From Amorphoplanes friuliensis DSM 7358 (GTDB lineage: Bacteria > Actinomycetota > Actinomycetes > Mycobacteriales > Micromonosporaceae): 64,000 nt of DNA. The stretch spans positions 7,780,001 to 7,844,000 of the forward strand of contig NC_022657.1 in NCBI RefSeq assembly GCF_000494755.1. Direction: 5' to 3'. The position numbers and the translations under genes are program-made. Positions 7,182 through 15,538 of this stretch are shown here, piece after piece; position 1 is the stretch's first letter, and each line of letters opens with the position of its first letter. The notes under the pieces are model-generated. The model was not told the origin of the DNA, did no database searches, and saw only the letters and a list, made by a program, of their open reading frames with translations.

Positions 7182-9575
7182 ATGACGGTCACGCAGGAGA
7201 AGACTGCGTCCGAACCGGGCGTACCCGAGCAACGCAAACATGCGATGCAGGTTCGCAAGCGCAACGGCGACACCGAGTCGGTGGATGTCAACAAGATCGT
7301 CAAAGCGGTCGAGCGCTGGGTCGCCGACCTCGACGAGGTCGACCCGCTGCGGGTGGCGACCAAGACGATCAGCGGTCTCTACGACGGCGCAACCACGGCT
7401 GAGCTCGACAAACTGTCGATCCAGACGGCGGCGGAGCTGATCGGCGAGGAGCCGCAGTATTCGCGGCTGGCGGCGCGGCTGCTGGCGGCCTTCGTCGACA
7501 AGGAGGTCCGCGGTCAGGGCATCGCGAGCTTCAGCCAGTCCATCGCCCGCGGCCGTGCGGAAGGGCTTATCGGCGACGAGACCGCTGCTTTTGTCGCGAA
7601 GAACGCCCGCAAGCTCGACGACGCCGTCGACCTGACCGGTGACCTGCGGTTCGAGTATTTCGGCCTGCGGACCGTCGCCGACCGCTATCTGCTGCGGCAC
7701 CCCGAGACGCGCCTGGTCGTGGAGACACCGCAGTACTGGCTGCTGCGGGTCGCCTGCGGCCTGTCCACGTCGGCGGGCGAGGCCATCGCGTTCTACCGGC
7801 TGATGTCGTCGCTGGCCTATCTGCCCAGCTCGCCGACGTTGTTCAACTCGGGCACGCGGCACACGCAGATGTCGTCGTGCTTCCTGGTGGACTCGCCGAA
7901 GGACGAGCTGGACTCGATCTACGAGCGGTACCAGCAGGTGGCGCGGCTGTCGAAATTTGCCGGCGGTATCGGCATCTCCTGGTCGCGGGTGCGCGGTCGC
8001 GGCGCCCTGATCCGCGGCACCAACGGCCAGTCCAACGGCATCGTGCCCTTCCTGCGGACGCTCGACTCCAGCGTCGCGGCGGTCAACCAGGGCGGACGTC
8101 GCAAGGGTGCGGCCTGCGTCTACCTCGAGCCGTGGCACCCCGACATCGAGGAATTCCTCGAACTGCGTGACAACACGGGAGAGGACGCCCGCCGCACCCA
8201 CAACCTGAACCTGGCCAACTGGATCCCGGACGAGTTCATGCGCCGGGTCGAGGCCGACGAGATGTGGTCGCTGGTCGACCCGAGCGACGCCCCCGACCTG
8301 CCGGACCTTTACGGCGAGGAGTTCGAGCAGGCCTACCGGATCGCGGAGAAGAAGGCGGTCAAAACCGTCAAGGCCCGTGACCTGTACGGCCGGATGATGC
8401 GCACACTCGCGCAGACCGGCAACGGCTGGATGACCTTCAAAGACCCGTCGAACCGCCTCTCCAACCAGACCGGCCGCCCCGGCAACACCATCCACCTGTC
8501 GAACCTGTGCACCGAGATCCTCGAGGTCAGCTCCGACGACGAGACGGCGGTCTGCAACCTGGGCTCGATCAACCTCGGCGCACACCTGAGCGGCGGCGAC
8601 GTGGACTGGGAGAAGCTGCGGGAGACGGTGCGGACCGCGGTTGTTTTCCTCGACCGGGTCATCGACATCAACTACTACCCGAGTGATCAGGCGGCGGCGA
8701 GCAACCCGCGCTGGCGTCCCATCGGGCTCGGGCTGATGGGTCTGCAGGACGCGTTCTTCTCGCTGCGGCTGCCTTTCGACTCCGCCGAGGCCAAGGAGCT
8801 CTCGACGCGCGTCTCGGAGGAGATCTATCTGACGGCGCTGGAGACCTCGGCCTCCCTGGCCGAACGCTTCGGCCCGCACCCCGCGTACGCGGAGACCAGG
8901 GCGGCCGGCGGTGACCTGCAACCGGATCTCTGGGGTGTGACCCCGACGCAGACTGCCCGGTGGTCCGCGGTGCGGGAGCGGATCGCCGGCACCGGGCTGC
9001 GCAACTCGCTGCTGATCGCGATCGCGCCGACGGCGACGATCGCCTCCATCGCCGGCTGTTACGAGTGCATCGAGCCGCAGGTCAGCAATCTTTTCAAGCG
9101 GGAGACCCTGTCGGGCGAGTTCCTCCAGATCAACACCTATCTGGTACGCGAGCTGAAGGCGCGCGGACTCTGGACGGCGGCGGTGCGCGAGCAGATCAAG
9201 CGCGCGGAGGGCTCGGTGCAGGGCATCGAGGCGTTGCCTGCCGACGTCCGGGAGCTCTTCCGGACGGCGTGGGAGCTGCCGCAGAAGGCGCTGATCGACG
9301 TGGCCGCCGCACGGTCGCCCTACATCGACCAGTCGCAGTCGCTGAACCTTTTCATGAGCGCACCGACCATCGGCAAGGTCTCGTCGATGTACCTCTACGC
9401 CTGGAAAGCCGGGCTCAAGACCACGTACTACCTGCGCTCGCGGCCCGCGACGCGCATCCAGCAGGCCACGGTGTCCGTCGCACCGGCGGTGACGGTTGCC
9501 GTCGCCCCGGTCTCCGACGAGGAAGCCCTGGCCTGTTCCCTCGAGAACCCCGAGTCGTGTGAGGCGTGTCAGTAA
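7182..9575 (+). CDS. nrdA: Class Ia ribonucleoside-diphosphate reductase, alpha subunit
   Basis: NrdA reduces ribonucleotides to deoxyribonucleotides with NrdB. The 797-residue protein begins with an ATP-cone (about residues 22-110), the allosteric activity site. The catalytic barrel shows SSCFLVDS (first redox cysteine), the NLCTEI radical Cys/Glu loop, and AVCNLGSINL (second redox cysteine). The C-terminal CEAC pair is where thioredoxin-type reductants act. ATG 7182 has AGGAGAG seven bases upstream; a GTG two codons earlier is less likely. nrdB follows without a gap. A cobalamin riboswitch precedes the operon. No nrdS-like regulator or nrdR is visible nearby. Confidence 0.96.
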   Translation: MTVTQEKTASEPGVPEQRKHAMQVRKRNGDTESVDVNKIVKAVERWVADLDEVDPLRVATKTISGLYDGATTAELDKLSIQTAAELIGEEPQYSRLAARLLAAFVDKEVRGQGIASFSQSIARGRAEGLIGDETAAFVAKNARKLDDAVDLTGDLRFEYFGLRTVADRYLLRHPETRLVVETPQYWLLRVACGLSTSAGEAIAFYRLMSSLAYLPSSPTLFNSGTRHTQMSSCFLVDSPKDELDSIYERYQQVARLSKFAGGIGISWSRVRGRGALIRGTNGQSNGIVPFLRTLDSSVAAVNQGGRRKGAACVYLEPWHPDIEEFLELRDNTGEDARRTHNLNLANWIPDEFMRRVEADEMWSLVDPSDAPDLPDLYGEEFEQAYRIAEKKAVKTVKARDLYGRMMRTLAQTGNGWMTFKDPSNRLSNQTGRPGNTIHLSNLCTEILEVSSDDETAVCNLGSINLGAHLSGGDVDWEKLRETVRTAVVFLDRVIDINYYPSDQAAASNPRWRPIGLGLMGLQDAFFSLRLPFDSAEAKELSTRVSEEIYLTALETSASLAERFGPHPAYAETRAAGGDLQPDLWGVTPTQTARWSAVRERIAGTGLRNSLLIAIAPTATIASIAGCYECIEPQVSNLFKRETLSGEFLQINTYLVRELKARGLWTAAVREQIKRAEGSVQGIEALPADVRELFRTAWELPQKALIDVAAARSPYIDQSQSLNLFMSAPTIGKVSSMYLYAWKAGLKTTYYLRSRPATRIQQATVSVAPAVTVAVAPVSDEEALACSLENPESCEACQ

Positions 9576-10571
9576 ATGCTGCTTGATCCCGGAATGGACC
9601 TGACCCTGCGGCCGATGAAGTACCCGCACTTCTTCGACCGCTTCAAGGACGCGATCAAGAACACCTGGACCGTCGAGGAGGTCGACCTGCATTCCGACCT
9701 CGCCGACCTGGCCAAGCTCTCGCCCGCCGAGCAGCACCTGGTCAGCCGTCTGGTCGCCTTTTTTGCCACCGGCGACACCATCGTCGCCAACAACCTCGTG
9801 CTGAACCTCTACCAGCATGTCAACTCGCCCGAGGGCCGGCTCTATCTTTCCCGGCAACTCTTCGAGGAGGCCGTGCACGTCCAGTTCTATCTGAACCTGC
9901 TCGACACCTATGTGCCGGACGAGGCGGAGCGAGCTGCGGCCTTCGACGCGGTGGAGAACATTCCGTCGATCGCCCGCAAGGCCGACTTCTGCTTCCGCTG
10001 GATCGACTCCGTTTTTGAGCTGCGCGAACTGCGGACCAAGGACGAGCGGCGGGCGTTCCTGCTCAACGTCATCTGTTTTGCCGCCTGCATCGAGGGCCTG
10101 TTCTTCTACGGCGCCTTCGCCTACGTCTATTACCTGCGCTCGCGCGGCCTGCTGCACGGGCTGGCGTCCGGGACCAACTGGGTCTTCCGCGACGAGTCGA
10201 TGCACATGGCCTTTGCCTTCGACGTCGTCGAGCAGGTGCGGGCCGAGGAACCGGATCTCTTCGACGACAAGATGGAACAGCAGGTCCGGGACATGCTTTC
10301 CGAGGCCGTCGAGTGCGAGGTGCAGTTCGCGGCGGATCTGCTGGAGCAGGGCGTCTCCGGCATGTCGCTGACCGACATGCGGACCTACCTGCAGCACGTG
10401 GCTGACCGCCGCCTCACCCAGCTGGGTATCGCGCCGATCTACGGGTCGCAGAACCCGTTCGCCTTCATGGAGTTGCAGGACGTCCAGGAGCTGTCGAACT
10501 TCTTCGAACGCCGGGTGTCGGCCTATCAGGTCGGCGTCACCGGCAGCGTGAGCTTCGACGACGACTTCTAA
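9576..10571 (+). CDS. nrdB: Class Ia ribonucleotide reductase, beta subunit
   Basis: The 331-residue protein is the ferritin-like beta subunit that holds the di-iron centre and tyrosyl radical. Asp67 (TGDTIV), Glu98, His101 and the radical-site Tyr105 (FEEAVHVQFY) are all present, followed by the EGLFFYGAFAY and DESMHMAF metal-ligand helices. The ATG abuts the nrdA TAA with no intergenic base, so the two are translationally coupled and produced together under the riboswitch. The C-terminus FDDDF is the expected acidic tail that docks to NrdA. Confidence 0.96.
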   Translation: MLLDPGMDLTLRPMKYPHFFDRFKDAIKNTWTVEEVDLHSDLADLAKLSPAEQHLVSRLVAFFATGDTIVANNLVLNLYQHVNSPEGRLYLSRQLFEEAVHVQFYLNLLDTYVPDEAERAAAFDAVENIPSIARKADFCFRWIDSVFELRELRTKDERRAFLLNVICFAACIEGLFFYGAFAYVYYLRSRGLLHGLASGTNWVFRDESMHMAFAFDVVEQVRAEEPDLFDDKMEQQVRDMLSEAVECEVQFAADLLEQGVSGMSLTDMRTYLQHVADRRLTQLGIAPIYGSQNPFAFMELQDVQELSNFFERRVSAYQVGVTGSVSFDDDF

Positions 10572-10583
10572 GTCAGCGGGGCC

Positions 10584-10618
10584 GGCACTGCTGTCCGCCG
10601 TACGACGGGCGGCAGTGC
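10584..10618. terminator. Hairpin between convergent nrdB and the MocR gene
   Basis: GGCACTGC...CCGCC pairs with GGCGGCAGTGC around a short loop. It sits between the two stop codons and can serve both strands. There is no long T run. Confidence 0.55.
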
Positions 10619-10651
10619 TGGTTCGCCCCGGTCGCCTGAAGTCTGCTGACG

Positions 10652-11998
10652 TCATCGCGACGGGGAGGGGACCGTCGCGGGGAAGGCGGCGGTGGCCACG
10701 TCGTCGGCCAGACTTTCGATCGACCCGTCGTCGATCGGGCTCACCGTCAGCCGGATGCCGGGTGGTGAGTCGACCCGGAACAGCGAACCCGGGGCCACCG
10801 CATAACCCGCGTCGCGCAGGGTCGTCACCATGCGGGTCTCGTCCTCCACGCGTACCCAGATGTTGATGCCTGTGGTGCCGTGAGCTTGCAGACCGCGCGC
10901 CGTGAGGGCGTCGCGCAGAGCGACGCGCCGATGGTCGTAGCTCTTGCCCGCGGCGGCGATCTCCTCCGTGACGTCCTCGTCGCGCCAGAGCCTCAGCAAC
11001 AGACGCTGCAGCACTGTGGACACCCAGCCGGTGCCGATCCGCATCCGGCCGACGACGCGAGCGATCGTCGCCTCGTCGCCGGCCAGCAACGCGATGCGCA
11101 GATCAGGGCCGAAGGGCTTGGACGCCGAACGGACGAAGGCCCACGACCGTGTCGATCCGCCCAGGCTGTGCAACGGAACACCGGACAACTCGGCCGCGTG
11201 ATCGTCCTCGATGAGGAGCACCTCCGGTTTGCCGGCCAGAACCGCGCGGAGCTCTGCGGCGCGTCCGGCGCTGATGGCGGCACCGGTCGGGTTTTGCGCG
11301 CGGGCGGTGACCACCGCCGCGCGCACATCTTTGGCCAGGGCCGAAGCCAGCTGGTCGGGAAGCGGACCCTCGTCGTCAACCGCGACGGGCACCGGGGTGA
11401 GGTCCAGGGCCGCAAGAAGATCGAGCAGGTTGGCCCAGCCGGGATCCTCCACCGCGACCTGATCACCGGCTCGGAGATGAGCCGTGAGCAGGCGTTCGAT
11501 CGCATCGAGGGTGCCGCTCGTCACCGTGATCGCCGCATCGTCGACCGGCACGCCGTCCGCTGCCAGCCGGGGACGGGCCGCATCGATGAGCTCGGGCATC
11601 GCCCCGGCCGCGGCATAACCCAGCGGCGGACCGATCTCTTCGGAGACCGCCCGCAGATGCCATCCCAGGCCTGGCAACAGGCGAATGTCGGGGTCACCGG
11701 TAGAGAGGTCGAGAGCCCCCGGCGGCACCGGCAAGCGCAACGCCGAGCGTGGGCTGGCCACCGCCGGCCGGGTGCGGACGCGGGTGCCACTGCGCCCGAG
11801 GGACTCGATGATCCCGCGCTGGCGCAGCTCCTGATAGGCCTTCGACACAGTGGCCGGGCTGACATGCAGCTGGTAGGCCAGGATCCGGATCGGCGGCAGC
11901 GCCTCACCCCACATCCAGTCACCGCGGCGGACACCCGCCTCGATGCTGGCGGAAATCGAGGCGGCGGTGGACCCGGTTACCTGATACTGTTCTGGCAC
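10652..11998 (-). CDS. MocR/PdxR-type regulator (GntR HTH plus aminotransferase fold)
   Basis: The 448-residue protein has an N-terminal GntR winged helix (about 1-75, YQLHVSPATVSKAYQELRQRGII). The C-terminal half is a fold-type I PLP aminotransferase-like domain. The PLP lysine is at about 294 (RSASKPFGPDLR), with QNPTG at about 235-239 and EDDHAAEL near 264-271. Such MocR regulators sense PLP or amino compounds through the PLP domain and usually control a divergent neighbour. Here the neighbour carries a pyridoxamine-phosphate-oxidase-like domain, which fits vitamin B6 sensing. The ATG is only 12 bp from a perfect 12-bp palindrome, so autorepression is likely. Confidence 0.9.
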   Translation of the reverse strand: MPEQYQVTGSTAASISASIEAGVRRGDWMWGEALPPIRILAYQLHVSPATVSKAYQELRQRGIIESLGRSGTRVRTRPAVASPRSALRLPVPPGALDLSTGDPDIRLLPGLGWHLRAVSEEIGPPLGYAAAGAMPELIDAARPRLAADGVPVDDAAITVTSGTLDAIERLLTAHLRAGDQVAVEDPGWANLLDLLAALDLTPVPVAVDDEGPLPDQLASALAKDVRAAVVTARAQNPTGAAISAGRAAELRAVLAGKPEVLLIEDDHAAELSGVPLHSLGGSTRSWAFVRSASKPFGPDLRIALLAGDEATIARVVGRMRIGTGWVSTVLQRLLLRLWRDEDVTEEIAAAGKSYDHRRVALRDALTARGLQAHGTTGINIWVRVEDETRMVTTLRDAGYAVAPGSLFRVDSPPGIRLTVSPIDDGSIESLADDVATAAFPATVPSPSR

Positions 11999-12009
11999 AA
12001 GAGAGATTA

Positions 12010-12021
12010 TGTACTAGTACA
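12010..12021. promoter_or_regulatory. TGTACTAGTACA operator in the MocR divergent promoter
   Basis: A perfect 12-bp palindrome in the 47-bp divergent gap, 12 bp from the MocR start and 25 bp from the start of the rightward gene. It includes a TACTAG-like -10. It is the obvious candidate MocR binding site; this is inferred from position and symmetry. Confidence 0.6.
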
Positions 12022-12045
12022 GCTTTGTTGGCAAGGAGGGTTCCC

Positions 12046-13284
12046 GTGACCGACCTCTACCAGCCCACCGATCGGACCACGGCAACCCGCAACCGCGGCC
12101 GCATGCACTACGAGCGCGACGCGGCGCACGCCATTCTGGACGAGGCGTATGACTGTTCCGTCGCGTTCGTGATCGACGGGGAGCCGCGCGTGCTCCCCAC
12201 GCTGCACGTCCGGGTCGACGACACTCTCTATCTGCACGCCTCGACCGGCGGACGGCTCGGCCTGACGGCGCGCAGCGACGGCGTTCGGGTTGCGGTGTCG
12301 GTGACTCTGCTCGACGGCATCGTCTATGCGCGATCGCAGTTCGACCACAGCGCCAACTACCGATCCCTGGTGGCGCACGGCCTCGCTCGTCCGGTGACCG
12401 CCGACCATGAGAAGCGCGCGGCAATGACAGCCCTGGTGGAAAGGGTGGGCGTCGGTCGTGCCGCCGACAGCCGGCCTCCGACGACGCGAGAGCTGGCGAC
12501 GACCGTCGTGCTGGCACTGTCGCTCACCGAGGTGTCGGTGCGAGTTCGGGCGGGTGGGGTCGTCGACGACCCTGAGGACAAGACGCTGCCGCACTGGGCC
12601 GGCGTGCTGCCGATCCGCCGGGTCGCCGGGCCACCCGAAACAGACGCTGGAGTCACCGCTCCACCACCGGCCTACCTGCCCGGGTCGACGTCACCCTGGC
12701 ACACCGCGGCACCGATGCGGGGGCGCCTCGTGGCACTCGAGCCGCTGGCGCCCGGGCACGCCGACGGCTTGCTGGCCGCCATCGGTGACGACGAGGTGTG
12801 GCAGTTCTTGCCCAGCCTTTGTCCACAGACGACGGAGGAGATGACCCAGCACATCGCCGTCGCCTCCCGGCAGCAATGGCAGGGCGAACGGGTCTCCTGG
12901 GCGCAATGCGATCCGGAGACGGGCGAGGTCATGGGGATGACCAGCTATCACGACATCGATCCGGTCACCCGGGCGGTCGGCATCGGCCACACCATCCTGG
13001 GCCGGCGATGGTGGCGCACCGGAGTCAACACGGAGGCGAAGCTGCTCCTGCTCGAGCGTGCGTTCGACGTGCTCGGCGCGGAGCGGGTCTTCTGGTACAC
13101 CGACATTCGCAACGAACGCTCGCAGCGGGCGATCGCCAGGCTGGGCGCCACCCGCGACGGACTGATTCGGCGGCATCGGCTTCGACCGGACGGCACGTGG
13201 CGCGACACGGTGCTCTTTGCGATGACGGTGGACGAGTGGCCGGCGGCAGCCGAGCGACTGCGTGCCCGGCTGGCCCAGGGTTGA
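12046..13284 (+). CDS. Fusion of pyridoxamine-oxidase-like flavin barrel and GNAT acetyltransferase
   Basis: The start is GTG 12046, with a textbook AAGGAGG at 12033-12039. Residues about 1-205 resemble the FMN-binding split-barrel family (pyridoxamine 5'-phosphate oxidase/NimA-like): RRMHYERD-type opening (here RMHYERDAAH), PTLHVRVDDTLYLHAS, SVTLLDGIVYARS and FDHSANYRSLVAHG. A proline-rich linker (about 205-222) leads to a RimJ-type GNAT domain (about 225-412: RGRLVALEPLAPGHADGL, GIGHTILGRRWWRTGVNTEA, ERSQRAIARLGATRDG). The two domains may act on the same substrate, for example reduction or detoxification followed by acetylation. It is divergent from, and probably controlled by, the MocR protein. 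Confidence 0.85.
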   Translation: MTDLYQPTDRTTATRNRGRMHYERDAAHAILDEAYDCSVAFVIDGEPRVLPTLHVRVDDTLYLHASTGGRLGLTARSDGVRVAVSVTLLDGIVYARSQFDHSANYRSLVAHGLARPVTADHEKRAAMTALVERVGVGRAADSRPPTTRELATTVVLALSLTEVSVRVRAGGVVDDPEDKTLPHWAGVLPIRRVAGPPETDAGVTAPPPAYLPGSTSPWHTAAPMRGRLVALEPLAPGHADGLLAAIGDDEVWQFLPSLCPQTTEEMTQHIAVASRQQWQGERVSWAQCDPETGEVMGMTSYHDIDPVTRAVGIGHTILGRRWWRTGVNTEAKLLLLERAFDVLGAERVFWYTDIRNERSQRAIARLGATRDGLIRRHRLRPDGTWRDTVLFAMTVDEWPAAAERLRARLAQG

Positions 13285-13290
13285 GGTGCG

Positions 13291-13335
13291 ACCGGTCGTG
13301 ACAGGTGGCGTTTCGCCGAGCCCGCCACGACCGGT
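13291..13335. terminator. Hairpin between convergent fusion gene and doxX
   Basis: ACCGGTCGTG (13291-13300) pairs exactly with CACGACCGGT (13326-13335), with a GC-rich inner segment. It lies between the two convergent stops and can serve both. Confidence 0.6.
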
Positions 13336-13347
13336 GCGGGTGCACGA

Positions 13348-13833
13348 TCAGGCAGTCGCAGGTTCGTCGACCGGCTTCGGGGCGGGTGCGTTCGACCCGG
13401 CCTCGGTGGTCACGGCGGGCTCAGTCGACGACGTGACGCGGCGGCGCCAGATGGCGTCCAGCGACCACGGGCCGGCGCCCAGCACCGCGATGGTCAGGAA
13501 CGCCCAGGCGTACAGGGCGGGGGTGACGCCACCGTTCTGGGTCGGCATCAAGGCGTTGGGCTGATGAACCACGAAGTACGCGTAGGCCATCGAGCCCGAG
13601 GCGAGCACTGCGGCTGCGCGGGTGAAGAGGCCGAGCATCACCAGGATGCCGCACACGAGCTGGATCAGGCCCGCCCACCAACCCGGCCAGATGCCCGCTT
13701 CCAAAGCCTTGCCCGAGCCCGCGTTTCCGCCGAACAGACCGAGAACCGTTCCGGCCCCGTGCAGGCTGAACAGCAGTCCGACGACGATGCGGAAGAGGGA
13801 CCAGACCGGCCCGGCGAACCTGTGCGTCTCCAT
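13348..13833 (-). CDS. DoxX family membrane protein
   Basis: A 161-residue integral membrane protein with four predicted helices: VWSLFRIVVGLLFSLHG, WWAGLIQLVCGILVMLGLF, AAAVLASGSMAYAYFVVH and LYAWAFLTIAVLGAGPWSLD. This pattern is typical of DoxX/SURF4-like proteins, which are linked to redox and thiol-stress responses in actinobacteria. The C-terminal tail (about 130-161) is hydrophilic and Pro/Ala-rich. It is divergent from leuE with AT-rich palindromes between. The precise role is unknown. Confidence 0.85.
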   Translation of the reverse strand: METHRFAGPVWSLFRIVVGLLFSLHGAGTVLGLFGGNAGSGKALEAGIWPGWWAGLIQLVCGILVMLGLFTRAAAVLASGSMAYAYFVVHQPNALMPTQNGGVTPALYAWAFLTIAVLGAGPWSLDAIWRRRVTSSTEPAVTTEAGSNAPAPKPVDEPATA

Positions 13834-13891
13834 GTCTCGCTCCTTGAGTGAGGCAACGTGAGTGAGGCGATACGTAGACGCACGTTAATAT

Positions 13892-13982
13892 GTTGAAAGT
13901 GCAACCTTCAAGAGTTGGATCAGGATTAATCCGCTCGAAGCACCGCCACCGACACGTCATCGACATTTCGGATTAGTTAATC
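13892..13982. promoter_or_regulatory. Palindromic sites in the doxX-leuE divergent region
   Basis: Three symmetric motifs lie in an unusually AT-rich gap: GTTGAAAGTGCAAC (13892-13905, MarR-like TTGAA-N2-TGCAA), GGATTAATCC (13923-13932, perfect) and GATTAGTTAATC (13971-13982, near-perfect). DoxX genes are often under MarR-type control, but no regulator gene is adjacent. Confidence 0.4.
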
Positions 13983-14094
13983 GCGCTGGTCACGTGGCGT
14001 GTCGGTCACGGCACCCAGGGCGGTGCTGAAGACCACATATTTTTGCCTCCGGGACGACTGCCGCGGGGATCGCAACAGAGCCAAGGATGGAGCC

Positions 14095-14748
14095 GTGCTG
14101 GGAATCACCGACTTCTGGACCTACGTGCTGGGCACCGCGGCGATCGTGCTCCTGCCCGGACCGAACTCGATCTTCGTCCTGACCGTCGGGGCGCAGCGCG
14201 GGGTACGCACCGGCTACCAGGCCGCCGCCGGTGTGTTCGTCGGCGACACCGTGCTGATGGTTCTCGCCGCCGCCGGAGTGGCGTCGCTGCTGCGGACCTA
14301 CCCACCGGTCTTCATGGTGATCAAGTACGCGGGCGCTGCTTATCTCGCCTGGCTCGGCGTCGGCATCATCCGCGGCGCCTGGCGCAAATGGCGTGGGCGG
14401 GGCGAACCGACGACGGTAGCCGCGACGACCGTCCCGGCCGGAACGCAGCGGCCGTTCCGGCGTGCGCTCGTCGTGAGCCTGCTCAACCCGAAAGCCATCC
14501 TCTTCGTGGTCTCCTTCTTCATTCAGTTCGTCCAACCCGGGTACGCCCACCCGGCCTTGTCGTTCCTGATCCTCGGCGCAGTGCTGCAAGTCTTCAGCGC
14601 GCTCTACCTGACTGCCCTGATCTTCGGTGGACAGTTCCTCGCCGGCCAGTTCCGCCGCCGGCGCCGCCTGTCCGCCGGAGTCGCCACCGGTGTCGGCGCG
14701 GTATTCGTCGGCTTCGGCATAAAACTCGCCACCGCCAGCGTCACCTGA
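14095..14748 (+). CDS. leuE: LeuE/LysE-type amino-acid exporter
   Basis: The 217-residue membrane protein starts at GTG 14095 with AAGGA seven bases upstream. The sequence closely follows the leucine exporter LeuE of the LysE/RhtB family: DFWTYVLGTAAIVLLPGPNSIFVLT at the start, YAGAAYLAWLG, ALVVSLLNPKAILFVVSFFIQFV, and a final GAVFVGFGIKLA helix. Six membrane segments are expected. The family exports leucine and related amino acids across the cytoplasmic membrane; substrate identity is inferred. The usual divergent LysR-type regulator is absent; the divergent gene is doxX. Confidence 0.88.
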   Translation: MLGITDFWTYVLGTAAIVLLPGPNSIFVLTVGAQRGVRTGYQAAAGVFVGDTVLMVLAAAGVASLLRTYPPVFMVIKYAGAAYLAWLGVGIIRGAWRKWRGRGEPTTVAATTVPAGTQRPFRRALVVSLLNPKAILFVVSFFIQFVQPGYAHPALSFLILGAVLQVFSALYLTALIFGGQFLAGQFRRRRRLSAGVATGVGAVFVGFGIKLATASVT

Positions 14749-15538
14749 CCGACCACTTCAAACCTCGCAGTATCAAGCGGCCTGACCGATCCGGGAAAGT
14801 TGGTCAAGCAGACTGTCTGCCCACACCGGCCTATCTGGACATAGCCAAGAACCGATTGGCCGAACTGGCGGGCTCCGCCCGAGAATGGCCGTCAACGCGG
14901 TGATCCAGCAGGCCTCCAGATCGACGCGCTCGCTGGCGACAAGCAAGCGGGGGCGAGCAAAGCAGGCCGAGCCGACCGGGCTGGGCCAGGCCGAGCGGGC
15001 CGGCCCAGGCCAGGCCGAGTTGGGCTGCACGAGCCCGCCGGGCCGAGCTGAGCTGGGCAGGTCGGGCTGAGCGGGTCGGGCCAAGCGGCCCCCGGGGCCG
15101 GGTTGGCCGAGCGGACCGGGTCGGGTAAAGCTGAGCGGGCGAGCCTGGGCTGAGCCGAGCGAGCTGAGCCGAGCTGAGCTGAGTAGGCCGGGCGGAGCCG
15201 AGCAAGCCTGGCTGAGCTGGGCGAGCCAAGGCGCGCGGCGACGGACCGGGCTTTAGCCGGGCCGAGCGGAATTCATATGACCAGCCGAGCTGCGTGCGCC
15301 CTCCGTAATTGCAACGTTGGGACGTTAGAGCGCTGATGAGCGGCTTCAACCGATCCTGGTTGCGGCGGTGGGTTTGGGGAGCACGGAGTTGGCAGGGTGC
15401 GGGTGGCTGGTAATGAGCCGCTAGGCGATTGGCCGCCCGGGCCCGGTCTCGGCGGGAGCGACGATCAGCGCCATGCAACCAGGCACGACATGCCCTGGAC
15501 CTTGAACTTGAACTGGCTTCGGCGAAAACAACCCCCTC
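14749..15538. repeat. Intergenic region with degenerate GCCGAGC/GAGCTGAGC tract
   Basis: No gene is visible in these 790 bp between convergent leuE and spo0M. From about 14950 to 15260 the plus strand is a degenerate low-complexity tract of GGGCCGAGC, GAGCTGAGC and GCCAGGCCGAG units. Around 15270-15320 it gives way to a short, more AT-containing stretch. It resembles the tract at 1586-1875 in its GAGC core but is less G-run rich. Confidence 0.75.

Noticed and set aside
6651..10655. Very long minus-strand open frame across nrdAB
   Set aside because: It is antisense to two certain genes and reads as Arg/Ala/Gly/Leu low complexity, as expected in high-GC DNA. nrdA and nrdB have all catalytic motifs on the plus strand.
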